NCBI GenBank assembly: GCA_902478995.1
Contig: CABSNF010000043.1
Coordinates: 1-18,628, forward strand
From: an uncultured Collinsella sp.
GTDB lineage: Bacteria; Actinomycetota; Coriobacteriia; Coriobacteriales; Coriobacteriaceae
Reading direction: 5' to 3'
Length of the DNA: 18,628 nucleotides
Below are positions 13,617-18,628 of this stretch, piece after piece. Numbering within the stretch: the first letter of the stretch is position 1; every line of letters starts with the position of its first letter. The notes under the pieces were generated by a model, which saw only the letters and a list, made by a program, of their open reading frames with translations, was not told the origin of the DNA and did no database searches. Position numbers and translations under genes: made by a program.

Positions 13617-14195
13617 TTAGGCGAAGGTGATCTCGCCGTTCTCGCAGTCCATATCGGCGATACGCGCCAGGCTCTCAACGCGGAAGCCGCGCTTACGGAG
13701 CTTATCGCCGCCGCCCTGGAAGCCCTTCTCAACGGCGATGCCAATGCCGGCAACTTCGGCGCCCGCAGCCTCGCAGATCTTAATAAGGCCCTCAAGCGCG
13801 CAGCCGTTGGCCAGGAAGTCGTCGATAATCAGGACCTTGTCGCCCTCGGACAGGAAGCGCTTACCCACAATGACCGGGTACTCCTTCTGCTTGGTAAAGG
13901 AGTAGATGGTCGTGGCATACTGCTCGCCGTCGAGGTTGATGGACTGCGCCTTCTTGGCAAAGACCACCGGCACGCCGCCAAAATGCTGAGCCGCGATGCA
14001 AGCCATGCCAATGCCCGAAGCCTCAATCGTCAGGATCTTGTTGATCTCGACACCCTCGAACAGTCGGGCCCACTCGGCGCCCATGTGGTCGAACAGCTCA
14101 ACGTCGCATTGGTGGTTGAGGAAGGCATCAACCTTAAGGACGTTACCGGCCTTTACGATGCCGTCATGGCGAATACGATCCTCAAGCTCCTGCAT
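13617..14195 (-). CDS. xpt: Xanthine phosphoribosyltransferase
   Basis: This 192-residue cytoplasmic enzyme converts xanthine and PRPP to XMP in purine salvage. It has LKVDAFLNHQ (20-29), TIEASGIGMA (56-65) and the PRPP loop KVLIIDDFLANGCA (120-133), all typical of Xpt, with the usual length of about 190. ATG 14195 is preceded by AAGGGG at 8 nt. In Firmicutes xpt often follows a purine riboswitch; I see no purine riboswitch core in the 157-nt gap upstream, which otherwise shows only a weak -10-like TAGACT. The gene ends at a strong terminator. Confidence 0.94.
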   Translation of the reverse strand: MQELEDRIRHDGIVKAGNVLKVDAFLNHQCDVELFDHMGAEWARLFEGVEINKILTIEASGIGMACIAAQHFGGVPVVFAKKAQSINLDGEQYATTIYSFTKQKEYPVIVGKRFLSEGDKVLIIDDFLANGCALEGLIKICEAAGAEVAGIGIAVEKGFQGGGDKLRKRGFRVESLARIADMDCENGEITFA

Positions 14196-14352
14196 GGCGC
14201 AACCCCTTCTCGCGGCAACGATACCGCGCGATTAATAAACGTTGTTCGATAGTCTACCACGGACCGACCCCCGCCCGTCCCACAAGCCGCATCGCACCAC
14301 AAACCAGTCTTTTTGGGACGGCGCGAATCGTGGCAGACAGCCTCCCAACACG

Positions 14353-15657
14353 CTAATGGCGGGCGCGCATCTTCACCAAACGCACCATGGCAAGCGCAAA
14401 GCCCACAGCGGCCACAGCCATCAACACATAGAACACCGAACGGAAACCAAACAGGAACACATCCGGACGTCCTGCAACAAAACTGGTCACGGCCTCGCCC
14501 ATCGCCACGCTCATCTGTCCATACAGGATATTCGACGCCACCGTAATGCCGAGTGCCATACCCGCATAACGCGCCAGGCTACCCAGACTACCCGCAAAGC
14601 CAAGTGCCTCGCGCGGAGCCGAGCCCATGTACAGCGAGTTGTTGGGGCTCTGGAAAATCGACGTACCGCACGACATAAATGCGACGCAGCACACGATCAC
14701 AGGGATAGAAGAGTGCTCGTCGAGCGTGCTTACTGCAAAGAGACCGCACACATACACGCCCAGGCCGACCGCCGTGGGACCCTCGCAGCCAACACGGTCC
14801 GAAACCGTTCCCGAAAGCGGGCCGATAAAGGCATTCACCATTGGCAGCGCCAAAAAGAGCAATCCGGAAATGTCAGAACCAAAGCCGTGGGCGTCCTGAA
14901 AATAGAACGGCAGAATAAACTCGGATGCGCCAATGCCAACGAACACGATGAGCATGCAGGCAAGGTTGATGGTGAAGGCCGAATTTGCAAAGCAGCGACG
15001 AGCGGCCTCGGCAAGGGGCATGGGACGTTCGCCGGCCTCTGGCCTAACATGCGGCAGCGTGTAGAGTCCCACGATAAACGAGATCACGCCAATGGGCAGG
15101 TTGATGAGGAAGATGCTCTCCCAGGGAAAGCTTGCCACCAGCATGCCGCCGAGCACGGGGCCACACATCATGCCGAGGGCCACAAAGGTCGCGAGAATAC
15201 CCATGGCACGGCCTCGTTCGCGCGCCGGAAACGACTCGGTGATGATACCCATGTTGTTAGCCATGGCCGCCGCGCAACCGATGCCCTGAACAATGCGTGC
15301 CAGGATAAGAACCTCAAGCGAGGCCGAAAGGCCGCACAGCAGCGAACCGACCGAAAAGACGATGACGCCCAACTGGAACACATTCACCTTGCCGCGCACG
15401 TCGCCCAGACGGCCAAACGGCAACATAGCCACGCAAGTCGCAAGCAGATACACCGAACTTACCAGCTGAATGCGATCGAGGCCCACGCCCAGCTCCTTTT
15501 GCATCACGGGCAGCGCCACGGTCACGACGGTCGAATCCAGACACACCATAAACGTCATGATGAGCACGGTGAACAGAATCGCCCACTTGTTCTCGCCATG
15601 GGTGTCGCCCTCTAGGACAATGTGCTCGCGGCGCAGCTGCTCTGCAGTTTTCTCCAT
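14353..15657 (-). CDS. MFS transporter, DHA2-like drug exporter family
   Basis: This 434-residue integral membrane protein has the DHA2/EmrB-QacA motif LDSTVVTVALPVM in the first helix, motif A GRLGDVRGK between helices 2 and 3, and motif C GPVLGGMLVASFPWE in helix 5. Family members export drugs, lipids or metabolites using the proton gradient. Most DHA2 proteins have 14 helices and about 500 residues; this one is nearer 12 helices and ends soon after the last in KMRARH. I chose ATG 15657 because AAAGG lies 6 nt before it; ATG 15663 abuts that site. It lies just after the terminator of the metY-like gene, so it is probably transcribed alone. The substrate is unknown. Confidence 0.87.
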   Translation of the reverse strand: MEKTAEQLRREHIVLEGDTHGENKWAILFTVLIMTFMVCLDSTVVTVALPVMQKELGVGLDRIQLVSSVYLLATCVAMLPFGRLGDVRGKVNVFQLGVIVFSVGSLLCGLSASLEVLILARIVQGIGCAAAMANNMGIITESFPARERGRAMGILATFVALGMMCGPVLGGMLVASFPWESIFLINLPIGVISFIVGLYTLPHVRPEAGERPMPLAEAARRCFANSAFTINLACMLIVFVGIGASEFILPFYFQDAHGFGSDISGLLFLALPMVNAFIGPLSGTVSDRVGCEGPTAVGLGVYVCGLFAVSTLDEHSSIPVIVCCVAFMSCGTSIFQSPNNSLYMGSAPREALGFAGSLGSLARYAGMALGITVASNILYGQMSVAMGEAVTSFVAGRPDVFLFGFRSVFYVLMAVAAVGFALAMVRLVKMRARH

Positions 15658-15683
15658 ATCCATCCTTTCGAGTGGCCTAACGC

Positions 15684-15730
15684 AAAAAACGGGGCCCCGA
15701 TCGCCTGCAAACAGCCGCGATTGGGGTCCC
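15684..15730 (-). terminator. Intrinsic terminator of the O-acetylhomoserine sulfhydrylase gene
   Basis: On the minus strand a 14-position stem with two mismatches (15730-15717 with 15704-15691) around a 12-nt loop is followed by C and six T (15689-15684). Confidence 0.85.
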
Positions 15731-15798
15731 GCCTACGGAATCGGAACGAAAGGTCACCGAAGCTTTCTGCCAGCATCGGCACCTTGTACGGAGCTAGC

Positions 15799-17082
15799 CT
15801 AGCACTGCTCGAGTGCCTGCTCAAGGTCGGCAATCAGATCGGCCGTGTCCTCGAGGCCGCACGACAGGCGCACCATGTCGGCGGAGATGCCACAGGCGAT
15901 GAGCTCCTCATCGTTCATCTGGCGGTGCGTAGCGTTAGCGGGATGCAGGCAGCAGGTGCGGGCGTCGGCCACATGCGTGGCGATCTGGGCGAGCTTGAGG
16001 CTCTTCATAAAGGTCTCGGCCGCCGCGCGACCACCATTAAAGCCAAAGCTCACAACGCCGCAGGTACCGTTTGGCATGTACTTCTGAGCGAGGTCATAGT
16101 ACTTGTCGCCCTCCAGGCCCGGATAGCTCACGAAGCGCACCTTGGGATGGCTCTGCAGGAACTTGGCAACGGCCAGGCCGTTCTCGCAATGACGCGGCAT
16201 GCGCACATGCAGGCTCTCGAGCGAGCTGTTCAAGAAGAACGCCGCCTGCGGGTTCTGCATGGGGCCAAGATCGCGCATGAGCTGCGCGGTGGCCTTGGTA
16301 ATGAAGGCGCCCTCGCGACCGAACTTCTCGGCATAGGTCACGCCATGGTAGCTCTCGTCAGGCGTGGTGAGACCCGGGAACTTGTCCGCATGGGCCATCC
16401 AGTCAAACTGGCCGTGGTCGACGATCACGCCGCCCAGGTAGGCAGCATGTCCATCCATGTACTTGGTGGTGGAGTGCGTAACGATGTCGGCGCCCCACTC
16501 AAAGGGACGGCACATCACGGGCGTCGGGAAGGTGTTGTCGACCATCAACGGCACACCGTGGTCATGTGCGGCCTTGGCAAAGCGCTCAATATCGAGCACG
16601 GCAAGGGCGGGGTTTGCGATCGTCTCGCCAAAGACGAGCTTTGTGTTGGGCTGGAAGGCTGCCTCGAGCTCCTCATCGGTGCAGTCGGGGGCGACGAACG
16701 TGCAGGTCACGCCCATGCGGCCCATGGTGTGGGCGAGCAGGTTATACGTACCGCCGTAAATGGCAGAGCTTGCGACCACGTGATCGCCGGCACCGGCAAC
16801 GTTAAAGATCGCGAGGAAGTTCGCAGCCATGCCCGAACTCGTGAGCATCGCTGCGGTGCCGCCCTCCATCTCGCAGATCTTGGCGGCAACCAAATCGCAC
16901 GTGGGGTTCTGCAGACGGCTGTAGAAGTAGCCAGACTCCTCCAGGTCAAACAGCTTGCCCATGTGCTCCGACGTGTCGTACTTCCACGTGGTGGACTGGT
17001 AGATGGGCACCTGGCGCGGCTCCGCATCTCCCGGGTGATAGCCGCCCTGAACACATGTAGTACCGATAGTCTGCTCGCTCAT
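15799..17082 (-). CDS. metY: O-acetylhomoserine aminocarboxypropyltransferase (sulfhydrylase), Cys/Met PLP family
   Basis: This 427-residue cytoplasmic PLP enzyme most likely joins sulfide to O-acetylhomoserine to give homocysteine for methionine. It has SRLQNPTCDLVAAKI (55-69), SSAIYGGTYNLL (105-116), LMVDNTFPTP (179-188) and the PLP-lysine motif HSTTKYMDGH with Lys207. Length (about 425-430) and VADARTCCLHPANATH near the C-terminus, the counterpart of the usual HPASTTH block, favour MetY over the shorter MetB/MGL enzymes of about 390-400. Methionine gamma-lyase activity cannot be excluded. ATG 17082 follows AAGGGAG at 7 nt. It is a single gene with its own promoter and terminator. Confidence 0.87.
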   Translation of the reverse strand: MSEQTIGTTCVQGGYHPGDAEPRQVPIYQSTTWKYDTSEHMGKLFDLEESGYFYSRLQNPTCDLVAAKICEMEGGTAAMLTSSGMAANFLAIFNVAGAGDHVVASSAIYGGTYNLLAHTMGRMGVTCTFVAPDCTDEELEAAFQPNTKLVFGETIANPALAVLDIERFAKAAHDHGVPLMVDNTFPTPVMCRPFEWGADIVTHSTTKYMDGHAAYLGGVIVDHGQFDWMAHADKFPGLTTPDESYHGVTYAEKFGREGAFITKATAQLMRDLGPMQNPQAAFFLNSSLESLHVRMPRHCENGLAVAKFLQSHPKVRFVSYPGLEGDKYYDLAQKYMPNGTCGVVSFGFNGGRAAAETFMKSLKLAQIATHVADARTCCLHPANATHRQMNDEELIACGISADMVRLSCGLEDTADLIADLEQALEQC

Positions 17083-17120
17083 ATCTAGCTCCCTTACCTG
17101 GGTTACGTTTTATTCGGTTC

Positions 17121-17149
17121 ACGATACCGCTACCCTGCACCCCTCTCAA
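17121..17149 (-). promoter_or_regulatory. Promoter of the metY-like gene
   Basis: On the minus strand TTGAGA (17149-17144) and TATCGT (17126-17121) are 17 nt apart, about 40 nt before the start codon. No SAM riboswitch or T-box is visible, so methionine control, if present, is by another route. Confidence 0.45.
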
Positions 17150-17268
17150 CCCATCCCCAAGGTAGGTTATGGGACAAATTGATTAGGGGTATTTATCTCA
17201 AGCCTTGGGCATTTGCTCGATAGATAAAAATGAGGCATACATGAAGCTCTCGATGATTACATGCCCCG

Positions 17269-17298
17269 TCACGGGTACCATAGGCGGGTACACCGTGA
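17269..17298 (+). promoter_or_regulatory. Leader hairpin before the C_GCAxxG_C_C gene
   Basis: TCACGG-GTACC (17269-17279) pairs with GGTAC-A-CCGTGA (17287-17298): 11 bp with one bulged A and a 7-nt loop. It ends 2 nt before the AAGGAG ribosome-binding site. If translation begins at 17313 it is a leader hairpin that could affect ribosome access. If translation begins at 17241 it is coding sequence. Confidence 0.4.
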
Positions 17299-17312
17299 CC
17301 AAGGAGACAACG

Positions 17313-17759
17313 ATGAAGCAGATCGATACCACCCAGCTCGACACCGCCGCCTGCCAGGCTCAGGCTGCCGAATACCACGCCCGCGGCTTTAACTGCGCAC
17401 AGGCCGTTGCCTGCACGCTCGCACCTGCCGTCGGGCTCGACCCCCAGACCGCCTTTACCCTCACCGAGGGCTTTGGCGCCGGCATGGGTGGCATGACCGA
17501 GACCTGCGGCGCCATCTCGGGCGCTGTTGCCATCATGGGCTTTGTAATGAGCAACGGCATGGAGAACCCCAAGACCAAAGGCCAGACCTACAAGCTGTCG
17601 CGCGAGATTGCCAAGCGATTTGGCGAGAAGAACACGACGACCGTCTGCGGCACGCTCAAGGGCATCGGATCGGATAAAGGTCCGCTCCGCAGCTGCCCCG
17701 GCTGCATCGACGATGCCGTCGAGATCGCCTGCGATGTGCTAAAGCAGCTCGCCGAGTAA
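17313..17759 (+). CDS. C_GCAxxG_C_C family redox protein
   Basis: This 148-residue protein fits the Cys-rich C_GCAxxG_C_C family, thought to be redox-active and common in anaerobes; its biochemical role is not settled. Conserved positions are GFNCAQAV (Cys28), GAGMGGMTETCGAISG (Cys65, the CGAxxG core), TTVCGTLKG (Cys112) and the closing CPGC (Cys128, Cys131). Length is normal. ATG 17313 follows AAGGAG at 6-7 nt. An in-frame ATG at 17241, also after a GAGG, would add 24 residues of no recognised type. All key positions are Cys, not selenocysteine. It lies alone between the divergent metY-like gene and the convergent YigZ gene. Confidence 0.88.
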   Translation: MKQIDTTQLDTAACQAQAAEYHARGFNCAQAVACTLAPAVGLDPQTAFTLTEGFGAGMGGMTETCGAISGAVAIMGFVMSNGMENPKTKGQTYKLSREIAKRFGEKNTTTVCGTLKGIGSDKGPLRSCPGCIDDAVEIACDVLKQLAE

Positions 17760-17772
17760 ACGGCAGCAACAT

Positions 17773-17824
17773 AAAACGACGGCCGGCGCGTTTGGGATCC
17801 ATCCAAAAGAACGCCGGCCGTCGT
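17773..17824 (-). terminator. Terminator of the YigZ gene, possibly bidirectional
   Basis: A perfect 13-bp stem (17776-17788 with 17812-17824) around a loop with further pairing is followed on the minus strand by TTTT (17776-17773), just past the YigZ stop. On the plus strand it lies 16 nt after the C_GCAxxG_C_C stop but lacks a U-tract in that direction. Confidence 0.75.
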
Positions 17825-17826
17825 CG

Positions 17827-18462
17827 TTAGAACTCGGCAAACTCGGGAGCGCCGACCTCGATCTCCTCGCGCCCCGCCATAAGCTCGCGCATCTTAACGC
17901 AAAACGACTCCTGCTCCCCTGCCTTAAACACAAAATGAAGTGTCACGGCATCCGCGAAATCGGTATCCGAAACCTTGGCACCCGAATCCTGCGCCAAACG
18001 AAGCACCTGCTCATACTGCGGATAGGCCACATGCACGTCAACCGGCACGACGCTTGTCATCTCAACGATCTGCCCTGCCTCCTGAGCCGCGGCCACCGCC
18101 GCCTGCGTCGCCGCGGTATAGGCGCGTACCAAGCCACCAGGCCCCAACAGCGTGCCACCAAAATAGCGCGTCACCACGCAGCAAACATTTTTGAGCCCCG
18201 CACCGCGCAGCACCTCGAGCGTCGGCATGCCGCTCGTGCGGCTCGGCTCACCATCATCGCTCTGGCGCTCGCGCCCATCGACCAAAATCCACGCGGGAAC
18301 ATTGTGTCGAGCGTCGTAATGACGCTTGCGAACCATCTCGATAAAGGCATTCGCCTCATCCTCGGACTCAATATGGACCAGCTGGGCAATAAACCGGCTC
18401 TTGCGGTCCACAAACTCGCCCGAAGCCTCAATATTCGATTGCAGAGTAAAATAGCTGTCCAA
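17827..18462 (-). CDS. yigZ: YigZ/IMPACT family protein
   Basis: This 211-residue protein belongs to the UPF0029/IMPACT family. It shows KSRFIAQ early, DDGEPSRTSGMPTLEVL (69-85) and VVTRYFGGTLLGPGGLVRAY (97-116), followed by the DUF1949 C-terminal domain expected in bacterial YigZ. Its function in bacteria is uncertain; eukaryotic IMPACT modulates Gcn2, and YigZ has been linked to translation. There is no ATG at the start: two consecutive TTG codons lie at 18465 and 18462. I chose the second because GAGGG lies 6 nt before it. Both give essentially the same protein. It ends at a strong terminator. Confidence 0.9.
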   Translation of the reverse strand: MDSYFTLQSNIEASGEFVDRKSRFIAQLVHIESEDEANAFIEMVRKRHYDARHNVPAWILVDGRERQSDDGEPSRTSGMPTLEVLRGAGLKNVCCVVTRYFGGTLLGPGGLVRAYTAATQAAVAAAQEAGQIVEMTSVVPVDVHVAYPQYEQVLRLAQDSGAKVSDTDFADAVTLHFVFKAGEQESFCVKMRELMAGREEIEVGAPEFAEF

Positions 18463-18603
18463 CAAAGTCCCTCAACAGAATAAAGCGCAGCAACAAACAG
18501 CCTCAATAATACGGCAAAGACAGCACTGTTGCCCTCGCCAACAAGAACGGAAACGCCAATGATACCGTCACCAACAGACACTATGACCCAATCCGAGGGC
18601 ACT

Positions 18604-18628
18604 AAAAAGACAGGAGCCCCCGCTCGTG
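18604..18628 (-). terminator. Partial terminator of a gene beyond the window
   Basis: On the minus strand the window opens with a GC-rich segment containing GAGC-GGGG-GCTC, then CTGTC and five T (18608-18604). This looks like the end of an intrinsic terminator whose left arm may lie past base 18628. The 140 bases between it and the YigZ start hold no gene that I can see. Confidence 0.35.

Noticed and set aside
14196..14352. Purine riboswitch upstream of xpt
   Set aside because: I see no three-way-junction core or conserved loops; the region is short and GC-rich.
17083..17204. SAM riboswitch or T-box upstream of the metY-like gene
   Set aside because: No matching core or terminator stem; the leader is short and a plausible -35/-10 pair explains the region.
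17373..17759. C_GCAxxG_C_C protein as a second selenoprotein
   Set aside because: All conserved positions are Cys codons and there is no in-frame TGA.

Overview
The window reads as a chromosomal segment of an anaerobic, high-GC gut actinobacterium of the class Coriobacteriia, most like Collinsella. This is inferred from codon use, base composition and gene content; no rRNA or other taxonomic marker is present. There is no phage, transposase, CRISPR array or RNA gene that I can support. Most genes run on the minus strand, and several are closed by clear intrinsic terminators.

Layout. (1) 1-4801, minus: a leader with a short ORF and a possible attenuator, then two paralogous 2-hydroxyacyl-CoA dehydratase / double-cubane-cluster-type proteins, their ATP-dependent activator (archerase type), and selD. 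selD carries an in-frame UGA at codon 17, the catalytic position, so SelD is itself a selenoprotein; its 3' end lies outside the window. A roughly 100-nt imperfect palindrome occurs twice, each time just 3' of a dehydratase-like gene. (2) 4921-8540, minus: a molybdate ABC transporter modA-modB-modC, with overlapping inverted repeats over the promoter. ModB carries an unusual extracytoplasmic domain of about 190 residues. (3) 8589-10383, minus: moeA then mog/moaB, the last steps of molybdenum-cofactor synthesis. (4) 10559-13065, plus: a ClC-family anion transporter with features of the fluoride-exporting CLC-F branch, then a diacylglycerol/lipid kinase-like gene. (5) 13073-15657, minus: a small GGQ release-factor-like protein, xanthine phosphoribosyltransferase and a DHA2-like MFS exporter, with two related REP-like palindromes. 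(6) 15684-17149, minus: an O-acetylhomoserine sulfhydrylase-type enzyme. (7) 17241-17759, plus: a C_GCAxxG_C_C redox-family protein. (8) 17776-18462, minus: a YigZ/IMPACT protein.

How it fits together. Molybdate uptake, Mo-cofactor completion and selenophosphate synthesis lie within 10 kb. Mo/Se enzymes such as Sec-containing formate dehydrogenase need all of these, but no such enzyme is in the window, so the link is inference. The dehydratase-like module beside selD is the least explained unit. The observations most worth following are the Sec-SelD with its hairpin, the paired palindromes with compensating stem changes, the leader ORF/attenuator, and the ModB ectodomain.
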